A stretch of DNA of 64,000 nt, taken from assembly GCA_016188575.1 (NCBI GenBank), contig JACPHN010000114.1:1-64000 (forward strand), given 5' to 3'. Source of the stretch: Candidatus Schekmanbacteria bacterium. GTDB taxonomy: Bacteria > CSSED10-310 > JACPHN01. Under the pieces are notes generated by a model, which had not been told where the DNA came from, searched no databases, and worked only from the letters and a program-made list of their open reading frames with translations. Shown piece after piece: positions 1-7,743 of the stretch (position 1 is its first letter; each line of letters begins with the position of its first letter). The position numbers were made by a program, and so were the translations under genes.

Positions 1-1
1 T

Positions 2-280
2 CGGCTTGCCGACGCAGACGCAGCGGCGGCGGCGGCCCTTGCCGTGTCCACGCTCGTCCACGAGAGCTCCGGGATCGGCATGCGACCGCCGGCTGTCGGC
101 TCACGCGACGGCACCCCCTGGGAGGTGACCCTTGACGTTTCCTCTGGCCAGGTGGCGGCGACGATCGCCCACCTGCTGAACGCAGTTGGGTCCACTAGGG
201 TTACCGACGTGAAGGTGGCCGAACGGTCGATCGACGAGATTTTCTCAGAAATCTATCGCCAGCCGCGGAGCGAGTTGTGA
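2..280 (+). CDS. ABC-2 type exporter ATP-binding protein, C-terminal fragment
   Basis: The reading frame is open from base 2 and ends at 280, so only about 92 C-terminal residues are in the window. They lie beyond the nucleotide-binding core. The end, with an IDEIFSEIY motif, is typical of the C-terminal tail of ABC-2 export ATPases, which usually finish with an '(E/D)EIF' helix. Assignment rests mainly on context: the stop codon overlaps the start of an ABC-2 permease (GTGA overlap at 277-280), and a second permease follows, the usual ATPase-permease-permease order. No Walker motif is inside the window, so function is inferred. It would power efflux of an unknown substrate through the two permeases. 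Confidence 0.7.
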   Translation, partial: RLADADAAAAAALAVSTLVHESSGIGMRPPAVGSRDGTPWEVTLDVSSGQVAATIAHLLNAVGSTRVTDVKVAERSIDEIFSEIYRQPRSEL

Positions 281-1113
281 AGAACACGAGCTGGCTGGCG
301 CGCCTGGCACGGGTCGTCGCAGCGACTCGCGTGGCGTACGGCCAGGCGATTTCCGTGGAGCTGTCCTATCGGTTTGCGCTGGCACAGAGCTTTTTCGGCA
401 TCGCGATTTCGCTGGCAGGTCTGCTGCTTTTCTGGCTGGCCGCGGCGCGGGCAGCCGTCTCGCCCACCTACCCCGAGCATCTGATTGTCGGCTACTTCAC
501 ACTCACGGCCGTGCACCGCATCCTCCACGAGAACCGCGTGAGCTTTAACGTCAGCGCGTCGATTCGCCTCGGCAAGCTCTCGGCCGCGATGCTCCGGCCA
601 TATCCTTTTCTGTTGACGGTGATGGCGCAGGCCGCGGCGCACGCCACGGTGCGCATCGCCATCATCGCGCCGATCCTGATCGCGCTGGCGGCCGCCCTCG
701 ACCCTCTGGCGAAGATCGCTCGCACGGTCGGGTGGCAGGAGCTCGCGCTGTACACTCTCGCCCTGCTGCTTTCCTTCGCGGCGGGCTGGCTCATCCAGAT
801 CACGGTCGGCCTTCTCGCGTTCCAGATGACGCAAACGTGGGGCCCGGACCTGATCTTCCACAGCATCTACGCGGTGGCGAGCGGTGGGGTGTACCCGCCG
901 GATCTGCTGCCGCCCTTCTGGCATGCGCTGGCAGCCTGGACGCCCGTCTACTACATGATTGCCTTTCCCGCGCTGGTGTTGCTTGGCCGCGTCCAGGGCG
1001 CCGAGCTTTGCGCGGGGCTCGTCCGAGGCGCGATCGTGACCGCGGTCACCGCCGCCGTCGTTACCGTCATGTGGCGGCGCGGCATCCGCAGGTTCGAGGC
1101 GATCGGAATATGA
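277..1113 (+). CDS. ABC-2 family transporter permease (first of pair)
   Basis: A 278-residue, strongly hydrophobic protein with about six predicted membrane segments. After a short basic N-terminus it reads like the ABC2_membrane_6 (DUF990-type) permeases that work as heterodimers in exporters. It starts with GTG at 277, overlapping the TGA of the ATPase gene by four bases, and its own TGA overlaps the ATG of the next permease in the same way. The three genes should be one translationally coupled operon. Substrate is not evident. A longer antisense frame over this gene was ignored because hydrophobicity and coupling support this frame. Confidence 0.85.
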   Translation: MKNTSWLARLARVVAATRVAYGQAISVELSYRFALAQSFFGIAISLAGLLLFWLAAARAAVSPTYPEHLIVGYFTLTAVHRILHENRVSFNVSASIRLGKLSAAMLRPYPFLLTVMAQAAAHATVRIAIIAPILIALAAALDPLAKIARTVGWQELALYTLALLLSFAAGWLIQITVGLLAFQMTQTWGPDLIFHSIYAVASGGVYPPDLLPPFWHALAAWTPVYYMIAFPALVLLGRVQGAELCAGLVRGAIVTAVTAAVVTVMWRRGIRRFEAIGI

Positions 1114-1919
1114 GACGATATCTCCGCTTGTTCGCGCGCACTTTCTCGATCAGCGCTTCGGTAATGCTGGTCTACCGCAGCAACGTGGTGCTTTTCTTCG
1201 TCTTCGAGACGCTGTTTCTCGCCGCCAACTTCGTTTCCGTGTCGATCGGCTTTGACCTCGCCGGCGGGGCTGAAGTTGCCGGATGGTCACGCGAGCAGGT
1301 CTACGTGCTCACAGCCATTAACGGCCTCAGTCACCAGGTATTCATCTGCTTCTTCATCGGGCCGATATTCAATGTTGGAACACAGGTATGGAACGGCCAG
1401 TTCGACTACGTGTTGCTGAAGCCTCTGCATCCGCTGCTGAGCATGTGGTTCACTGGCCAGTACGTGGTCTCGAACTTGCCAAACCTGGCAACCAATCTCG
1501 TGCTGCTCGCGTGGCTCGGCGCCGCGGCCTCGGGAGGTGGAATCCTGGACGTCGCGAGGCTGGGGACGTTTGTGCTCTTCATCATCGCGTCGATCGCCGT
1601 TCGCGTGGCGCTGGCTCTGGTGTGCGTGGCGCCGGCGTTCGTCTCGGAGCGCCTGGCGGATTCGGAGGAAACATTTTGGTCCCTCTCCTCGCTGGGGCGA
1701 TACCCGATGTCGGTTTTCCCGCAGACTATCGAGCTCGCGTTGACCTTCGGCCTGCCGCTGGCGATGCTGGCGTCGATGCCAAGCAGCGTGTTTTTTGGAC
1801 GCGAAAGCCTGTGGGCGATGGCGGGGGCGCTCGCCGCCGCCGCAGCCTTCGTGGTCGCGTCGGTCAAGCTGTTCATGGTAGCTCTCGGACGCTACCAATC
1901 GGTAAGCTCCGGGCTGTGA
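1110..1919 (+). CDS. ABC-2 family transporter permease (second of pair)
   Basis: A 269-residue membrane protein with about six hydrophobic segments. It has the motif FDYVLLKPLHPL near residue 98, which I recognise as characteristic of ABC2_membrane_6 permeases. The start ATG at 1110 overlaps the preceding stop (ATGA), so an upstream start in the same frame, inside the first permease, is rejected. It is the last gene of the export operon and converges on the exported enzyme gene that ends at 2005. It forms the membrane channel together with the first permease. Confidence 0.87.
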   Translation: MRRYLRLFARTFSISASVMLVYRSNVVLFFVFETLFLAANFVSVSIGFDLAGGAEVAGWSREQVYVLTAINGLSHQVFICFFIGPIFNVGTQVWNGQFDYVLLKPLHPLLSMWFTGQYVVSNLPNLATNLVLLAWLGAAASGGGILDVARLGTFVLFIIASIAVRVALALVCVAPAFVSERLADSEETFWSLSSLGRYPMSVFPQTIELALTFGLPLAMLASMPSSVFFGRESLWAMAGALAAAAAFVVASVKLFMVALGRYQSVSSGL

Positions 1920-2004
1920 CGGGCGCCGGGAGCCGCTGGCGTCACGCCCGGAAAGAGGGCGCGGCGCCGCTCCGGCCGTCGCGCCCCAAGGAGTGCGATG
2001 CAAA

Positions 2005-3900
2005 CTAGGGCGCGAGCTTCCAAAACACCGGCGTCCGGGTGCCTATCGCCAGCGGCGCACCGCACTCCCGCGCGACGAGCCACGGAAATCCCGAGTCAGG
2101 AAGGCCCAGGCACAGCAGTGAGCCGACATTCCTCAGTGTGAAGCTGCCGTCGAGCTGCATCTGGACTGCAAAGCGCTGGTTGGAACCGTATCCGCAAGTT
2201 TGCTGCCGCACGTAACGCTGAGCACCCGAGGTCGCGGGGATGTCCAGACACATCCCGCTATGGCGCGCCCGCACGACAAACTCTCCCGTGTGCGCGGCGC
2301 TTCCGGAACCTGTCGCGACGTAGAGCTCCTCGAGCGACCATTGCTGGTTGCTGCCGCGATTGCAGGGATAGGCGCCATTGACCCAGGCGGCCGCCAAACT
2401 TGATGACGGCACGTCCATGCAGTCCGCCTCGTTGCGGGAATTCTTGAGCAGAAGGTTCGGGTCGACCCGCCAGGTCCTGACGAGGAAAAACGCCTGTGAC
2501 AGCGATGTGGTCTGCGTCACCTGGCCGCTCCCGGAGGCGCCCAGGTACGTGCCCGAGGCGGCGTTGCGAATCGCCATCTGGCCGCTGATCGGCACGAGCT
2601 GCCACTGTTGATTGAGGCCGCCGTGGCAGGGGTACTGCTGCACGTAGGAAGCGCCGGTCGGGGCGTCAAGGCACATCCCCGCGGTGGCGGGCAAGATCTC
2701 GAAATGAGGCCAGGTCGCATTACTCACCCGGCGAAGGCGAAAACGCTGGTTGGCGCCGAAGTGACAGGAGAAGGTTTGCAGGCGCGCGTGGGCGGCCGAG
2801 CTGGCACCGGCGACGTCGAGGCAGGCGGCGGTATCGAGCGCCGGCGAGATGACCAGCTCGGCGGGGACGTCCTCCCGGATCGGCACGAAGCGACCGATCA
2901 CGGCGTGGTGGTCGGAAAGGTCCTGGCTCACCGCCTCGACCTCGACGGCGATGTTTTCGCCTCGCAGGTGCGCTTCGTTGTCAATGACCAACACGTGGTC
3001 GTACCACGCATCCGGCTCGTAATCGAACTCGCCGCCCCCCTTCAAGGTGTTGTTGGCGGAGTCGAAGGTGAACATGCGTCCACCGGCGGTGCGAGACGAG
3101 GCCGGTGGCGCGCCGGCGCCAAGAAGAGACAACATGCGCGCAAACTCGGGAGAATCGCGGTCAACATTGAGGTCGCCGGCGATGAAAATCGGCTCGCCGC
3201 GGTCCGGGTCCTGAGCGCGAATGAACGTGGCCAGCTCGCGAAATTGCAATTCCCGCACTTGCGCGTATTCGGGTGAGTCGGGCTGGTGCGACCCGTCCTC
3301 ATAGAAGTAGGTCGCCTGGGTATGCGTGGCGAAGACGTGGTAGTAGCGGCCGTTCTTGTTGACGCGGGCGTAGGCGGCGCCCTTGTCGGCGTGGTAGTCG
3401 GAGCCGACGGAGTCGGTGTAGATCATCTTGCGGAAAACCTCGATAGGCCAGCGGCTGGCGATGAACACGCCGCCGTCCTGCAGGGCGCCGCCCTCGGTCC
3501 CCACGTTTTCGGTGATGTAGCTGTACCCATCCATCCAGAGCCGGCGCTTGAGAATACACATTCTGTCTTCGAGACACTGGCTGTAGCCGTCGTAATAGCC
3601 TGGCCCAAAGCCGCGCTCGCCGGCCCAGGTATCGTCGAAGGCCTCGGATACGACGATGACGTCGGGCGCGCCCGTGGCGCGCCGGAGAGCCAGCGCCATG
3701 TTGTTGGCGCGCCACTCGCTGTTGGGGCCGTCGACGGGAGGCACTTTGAGGTAGCTGTTGTAGGCGACGACGGTAAAGGAGCGGTCCTGAGCGCTCGCGC
3801 CCGTGGCCGCGGGCGCGGCGACCAGCCAGCAGGCGGCCGCGATGAGGGCGGGGGACAGCAGGGGGGGGCGGCGGTGGCAGCGAGTAACGGTGAGACGCAT
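2005..3900 (-). CDS. Exported sphingomyelinase-like endonuclease/exonuclease/phosphatase-fold hydrolase with ricin-type lectin repeats
   Basis: A 631-residue protein starting at 3900. The start is chosen because ATG is preceded by a GAGG ribosome site and opens a signal peptide (basic start, hydrophobic core, Ala-rich end near residue 37). The first half is an EEP-fold hydrolase with the expected catalytic landmarks: Asn in AYNSYL (about residue 48), Glu in VVSEAF (about 84), GDLNVD (about 241) and SDHHAV (about 329). The layout is closest to bacterial neutral sphingomyelinases, so a secreted phosphodiesterase acting on lipid is likely, although another phosphodiesterase is possible. The second half carries two ricin B-type beta-trefoil regions with repeated CLD and NQ(Q/R)(W/F) motifs, probably binding glycans. 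It stands alone between the ABC operon and a kinase gene. Confidence 0.8.
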   Translation of the reverse strand: MRLTVTRCHRRPPLLSPALIAAACWLVAAPAATGASAQDRSFTVVAYNSYLKVPPVDGPNSEWRANNMALALRRATGAPDVIVVSEAFDDTWAGERGFGPGYYDGYSQCLEDRMCILKRRLWMDGYSYITENVGTEGGALQDGGVFIASRWPIEVFRKMIYTDSVGSDYHADKGAAYARVNKNGRYYHVFATHTQATYFYEDGSHQPDSPEYAQVRELQFRELATFIRAQDPDRGEPIFIAGDLNVDRDSPEFARMLSLLGAGAPPASSRTAGGRMFTFDSANNTLKGGGEFDYEPDAWYDHVLVIDNEAHLRGENIAVEVEAVSQDLSDHHAVIGRFVPIREDVPAELVISPALDTAACLDVAGASSAAHARLQTFSCHFGANQRFRLRRVSNATWPHFEILPATAGMCLDAPTGASYVQQYPCHGGLNQQWQLVPISGQMAIRNAASGTYLGASGSGQVTQTTSLSQAFFLVRTWRVDPNLLLKNSRNEADCMDVPSSSLAAAWVNGAYPCNRGSNQQWSLEELYVATGSGSAAHTGEFVVRARHSGMCLDIPATSGAQRYVRQQTCGYGSNQRFAVQMQLDGSFTLRNVGSLLCLGLPDSGFPWLVARECGAPLAIGTRTPVFWKLAP

Positions 3901-4055
3901 GTTGGGGACCTCGGAGATGGATTTTGTCGGTTTGGCCACGTGCGGCCGGCGCGGGGCTCGCCGCGAGGTTTGGCGCGACGTGGTGGACATGGCGGGAGGA
4001 TGCAATGGCGCTGCCAAGCCGGAATCCAGCGTCTGTTTGACTGCGACGCGGCCGC

Positions 4056-4126
4056 GCCCCCCTCCGCCCCTCCCTCCGGCGGGCGGGGGAAAGTGAGATG
4101 GGGGTCTTCGTAGTGCGCTTTCCGCG
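4056..4126 (+). repeat. Dispersed GC-rich palindromic repeat, copy 1
   Basis: A C-rich/G-rich palindromic core (around 4063-4090) is followed by the shared tail reading AGTGAGATGGGGGTCTTCG and then TAGTGCGCTTTCCGCG. The same tail is found at 46.9, 51.4 and, inverted, at 18.0 and 63.6 kb. It sits in the 350-base gap between the exported hydrolase and the kinase gene. I see no gene in the rest of that gap. Confidence 0.8.
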
Positions 4127-4248
4127 ACATGCCAGTCCAGGGCAGGCAGTGGGTCCAGGCAGAGGGCGGCAGCGGCCGGAAGCGCGGCAATGCCGGCTGC
4201 GTGCGGGGGTAGGAGGCAAGGGTAGGGGTGTAGAGCGGCGCCGCCACA

Positions 4249-6909
4249 TTAAATGTCGGCGCCCAGGACGAGTTTCGTCGCCAAGCCGCGCCTCGCCGCG
4301 CCCCACGTGGCGCCCGCCACGTCGCTGCGCCCGATTCCACCGCCTGGTCGGCGGCGACGCGAGATCGCCCCCTCCGGCCCTCCCCCCGCAAGCGGGGGCA
4401 TACGCGCTCGGATAAGGCTGAGCGCGGAGGTGCGGTCTCCGAATGGCATCAGCGCCGCCTGGGCCGCGGCGAGAAGCCGCCCCGCTTCCCCGCAATCTCC
4501 CGTGCGCCGTGCCAACACCGCGCCATGCAACAGCGCGATACCCGTGAATCGCTTCTCCCCCACCCGGCGTAGCCCCTCCAATGCCTCCTGGAGCAAGCGC
4601 CGCGCTTCCTCCGGTTGGCCGAGCTCACCGCAAACCGCGGCGAGGTTCGCCAGGGTCGCTCCTTCCATCTTCGCGTCTCGGACCTCGCGATGAATGGCGA
4701 GCCCCCGTTCATAGGCGGCGCGCGCCTCCAAGGGTCTCTGCTGCATCTGCAGCCATTGTCCGAGGTTGCTCAGTGCGTATGCCTCGCCAACGCGGTTGCC
4801 CAGTCCACCGTGGATGGCGCAGGCCGCCTCGAGGAAGGATTGCGCGTCCGCCTCTCCCTGCTCCGCGGCCAGGATTCCCAGCCCCAGCAATGTCGTCGCC
4901 TCCTGCGCCCGGGCACCGACTCTCCGAAAGATCTCGGCCGCCTGACCGTATGCCGCCTTCGCCTCGGCTCGGCGACCGCTTTTTAGCAGCGCGATGGCCA
5001 TGTTGTTGAGCACGCTGCCCTCCATTTGCGGTTGAGCATGGGCGCGGGCGATGGCCATCGCTTCACGAAGGTTCACCATCGCCTCATCGACGCGGCCGCG
5101 GATCAACTGAATCCCGGCGAGCTCGGCCAGCGCGGTTCCTTCGTCCTTACGGGCCGCGATGTCCCGACACAGCGCCAACGCCTGGGCAGCCGTGGCCTCG
5201 GCCTCCTCGAGCATGCCGATGTGCCGCTGTAGCCCGCTCAGGATCCCCAGACCCGCCGCCTCGGCCTGCCGGTCGCCGAGCGCTCGCGCTTCGCACAACG
5301 CCTGCTCCTGCTCCCGCACCGCCTCCGGCAAGCGCCCCTGCTGGAACAGCACGGAGTACGCCAGCGTCCGCCGCACCGCGACCGATTCGCCGTCCAGCTT
5401 GTCGGTCAGACGCAGGTATGCGCGATAGAGGTTTTCGGCGACCCCGTATGCGCATTGCGCCAGGACCGTTTTCGCCGCGGCCAGGTACGCCGCGCGCGCG
5501 TTGGTGCGTACGCCTGCCTCTTCCCAGTGCTGTCCGAGCATGGTCTGATGTCGTTCGCGGTCCACCGCCGGCAGCGCCTCAATGGCGATGTCAGCCTCGC
5601 GATGAAGCGCTCGCCGTTGCTGCGATCCGAGCATCTGCGCCGTCGCCTCGCGCAATTTGTCGTGCGTGAACCGGAGATGTCCCGCCTCGGTCTCCTCAAG
5701 CACGTGGCGCCGCAGCAGCTCGGCCCTTCCCTGCAGGAAGTTGGGACCATCCAGGCGCGCCACCGCCCCGGCCCAAGCTGCCGTAGTCTCGCGCCCCAGA
5801 ACAGCGGCGGCGGCGACAATCGCCGCGGCGTCGGCCGGCAGATCTCGAAGCCGGAATACCACCAGGTCCAATACCGCCCTGGGGAGCCCCAGGCGCGAGT
5901 AGTCCGGTTCCCCGGCGTCCTCACCGCCGCCTCTGGTCACCTGCCAGGTACCCCGCGCGTCGCGGCGCAGCACGTCGCTCGCCAAGACGAACGAAAAGGG
6001 CGGCCCACCGCACACGAGCTCGTACAGGATACAGCCCAGCGCGTAGAGATCGGCGCGCGCGTCGACGAGCTCCCCGCGGATCTGCTCTGGAGCCATGTAC
6101 GCCACGGTACCGCCGCCCAGCCCCTGCAGCTCCAGGGTATCGCGGCTCAGGGGGCCGGAAAACTGCGTCGCGAGCCCGAAATCCACGAGCACCGGCCAGC
6201 TCGCGGCCGCCACCCGCGCGGGGTCGGGAGCGGGCACCGCGGCGCCTCCTTCGCCGCTGCAGGTTTTTCTTGCGGGCACGATCAGCACGTTGTCCGGCTT
6301 CAGGTCGCGGTGAACCAGCCCCTCGCCATGGAGGTAGGCCAGTGCCGAGCACAGCTTTCGGATCTGGGTCAGAACTGCCCGCAAGACGGGAGGTCTCCCT
6401 GAATCCACCGAAGGATCGCTGGCAGCGCGACAATGCCCTGCTGCGACCCTCCCCTCGTCTGCGGGGGGAGGTGAGGTGGGCGCGGGTCGCAGTGCCATTT
6501 GCGCGCATCCGACGCGCTCTGCCTCGCTGTCGCCTTCGGAGGTTGTCGCCGCCTGTCGCCCGGCCGTGACGGTCAGCGCGGCCTCACCCGCAGGCGTCGA
6601 TTCGCAACCGTGTGCCTGCACCCAGCGCCGGAGGGTCTGGCCTTCGAGCAGCTCCATCGCGTACCAGGGGAGACCATCCTCGACTCCCTCGTCGACGATT
6701 CGCACGATGCCCCGGTGTCGCAAGCGGCTCAACGCGTGGATCTCGCGCCGCACGCTCTGTAGCAACCCCTCGCGGGCCATGCGCACCGTCTTTAGCGCCA
6801 CGACAGCGCCGCTGCCCTCATGCTGCGCCCGGTAAGCCACGCCCATGCCTCCGCGTCCGAGCGACTCCAGCACGCGATATGACCCAATTTGCTTCGGCTG
6901 CATTTCCAC
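4249..6909 (-). CDS. Serine/threonine protein kinase-TPR protein lacking the central ATPase domain of its paralogue
   Basis: An 886-residue protein. GTG at 6909 is chosen because GAGGAG lies eight bases upstream; ATG at 6903 is an alternative. Kinase features are a Gly-rich loop (GRGGMGVAYR), lysine in VALK, HRDLKPDN (about residue 200), DFG (about 243) and YMAPEQIRGE. The hinge region carries a long low-complexity insert (roughly residues 90-165), part of it encoded by a palindromic repeat. After the kinase motif CGGPPF (DNA about 5990-6010) the sequence jumps directly to a region matching residues just after the ATPase core of the 1232-residue paralogue at 51658-55356. The end of the kinase C-lobe and the whole P-loop ATPase are therefore missing. 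A long TPR region follows (about 480-800). The last 50 residues are repeat-derived and low complexity. Kinase activity is doubtful. Confidence 0.8.
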   Translation of the reverse strand: MEMQPKQIGSYRVLESLGRGGMGVAYRAQHEGSGAVVALKTVRMAREGLLQSVRREIHALSRLRHRGIVRIVDEGVEDGLPWYAMELLEGQTLRRWVQAHGCESTPAGEAALTVTAGRQAATTSEGDSEAERVGCAQMALRPAPTSPPPADEGRVAAGHCRAASDPSVDSGRPPVLRAVLTQIRKLCSALAYLHGEGLVHRDLKPDNVLIVPARKTCSGEGGAAVPAPDPARVAAASWPVLVDFGLATQFSGPLSRDTLELQGLGGGTVAYMAPEQIRGELVDARADLYALGCILYELVCGGPPFSFVLASDVLRRDARGTWQVTRGGGEDAGEPDYSRLGLPRAVLDLVVFRLRDLPADAAAIVAAAAVLGRETTAAWAGAVARLDGPNFLQGRAELLRRHVLEETEAGHLRFTHDKLREATAQMLGSQQRRALHREADIAIEALPAVDRERHQTMLGQHWEEAGVRTNARAAYLAAAKTVLAQCAYGVAENLYRAYLRLTDKLDGESVAVRRTLAYSVLFQQGRLPEAVREQEQALCEARALGDRQAEAAGLGILSGLQRHIGMLEEAEATAAQALALCRDIAARKDEGTALAELAGIQLIRGRVDEAMVNLREAMAIARAHAQPQMEGSVLNNMAIALLKSGRRAEAKAAYGQAAEIFRRVGARAQEATTLLGLGILAAEQGEADAQSFLEAACAIHGGLGNRVGEAYALSNLGQWLQMQQRPLEARAAYERGLAIHREVRDAKMEGATLANLAAVCGELGQPEEARRLLQEALEGLRRVGEKRFTGIALLHGAVLARRTGDCGEAGRLLAAAQAALMPFGDRTSALSLIRARMPPLAGGGPEGAISRRRRPGGGIGRSDVAGATWGAARRGLATKLVLGADI
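4371..4399 (+). repeat. Dispersed palindromic repeat core, copy 2 (inside kinase 3' end)
   Basis: CCCCCGCAAGCGGGGG forms a perfect seven-base-pair hairpin with a two-base loop, preceded by the C-rich arm typical of the family. It lies inside the 3' end of the minus-strand kinase gene and encodes its tail motif MPPLAGGGPEG. Confidence 0.75.
6446..6480 (+). repeat. Dispersed palindromic repeat core, copy 3 (inside kinase hinge insert)
   Basis: The C-rich arm, a short loop and a GCGGGGGGAGG arm are followed by TGAGGTGGG, the start of the shared tail. The copy lies in frame within the 4249-6909 kinase gene and contributes the Pro-rich part of its hinge insert (about residues 143-155). Confidence 0.7.
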
Positions 6910-7014
6910 GCCTGCTACTCCTCGGGGGCTCGCCTGGCCTGTCGACGACCTCACCGAGACGCCGCGCCCCTCAGCTCGTGGCGGCGCCGTCCTGCCTCCC
7001 TCGCCGGCCTTCCG

Positions 7015-7530
7015 TCACCGCGCCAGATCTGACCACGAGACGAGAGCCAGGGAGTCGCGGTGCAGGAGCCGCAAACTGTCTTTGGTGATCGCGGACGATC
7101 CATAAAGCGCGTAACGGATGGCGCCTGTCAGCGTGCTCTTGCCAAATCCGTTCGCGCCTTCCACGAGACACACGGGCCGGTGATCGTCGCCGTGCAGAGC
7201 AATGTCAGCGGTGGCAGCAAACAGGGCGTAATTGCTGAGCTTCAGTGAGCGAAGCCGCACCGTGATGAGTCGCTCTGCTTCCGACACGGCATCTTCATGG
7301 GGGTCGCCGCCGGTGGCGGTCAGCGATGGCGGGCCGACTTGCAGAAACGCTCGTGGCGGCGCCTCGGTGGCGCTGCCGGCGTGTTCACGGATCGCGATTT
7401 CGAGCCGCTTGTTGATACCGTGCCGGGATTCCCGCTCCATCGCCGTGAGGCGCTCGAGCAGGCGAGGATCGATCCCACGCTCACGCGCGACCTCATGAAG
7501 AACGCGCAGCTCACGCTGCTGTAGCGGCAT
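7015..7530 (-). pseudogene. Truncated DndD-like ATPase with fused N-terminal small-protein module
   Basis: A 171-codon frame from ATG 7530. Residues 1-50 are helical (start MPLQQRELRVLHEV) and recall, from memory, the small proteins that accompany dndD in DNA phosphorothioation islands. From about residue 93 the sequence reads as an SMC/RecF-type start (LRSLKLSNYALF), then a Walker A motif GANGFGKST and AIRYALYG, which resembles DndD closely. It stops about 30 residues later. A working DndD would continue for some 600 residues through a coiled coil to Walker B, and no continuation is visible in another frame. No other dnd gene is present. The most likely reading is a relic in which a small gene and the 5' end of dndD were fused and the rest deleted. 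Confidence 0.55.
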
Positions 7531-7743
7531 GTACAAGGGCAGCACCCTCCAGAGGGAAGCGGCGACGACAGCCCCAGGCAGTCTAGAATAGGTCCATGGC
7601 CAGGGCAAGGGCACCCATGCGACCAGGCGCCGCCGCCGGTTAGACCGGATTGTTGCGTTGCCAAGGTCCGGTGAATAACTCTCCGAGCTCGCACGTATCC
7701 TGTGTGACTGGCGTCAACCTTCGCGCACGCAAGGAGTCTCAGC

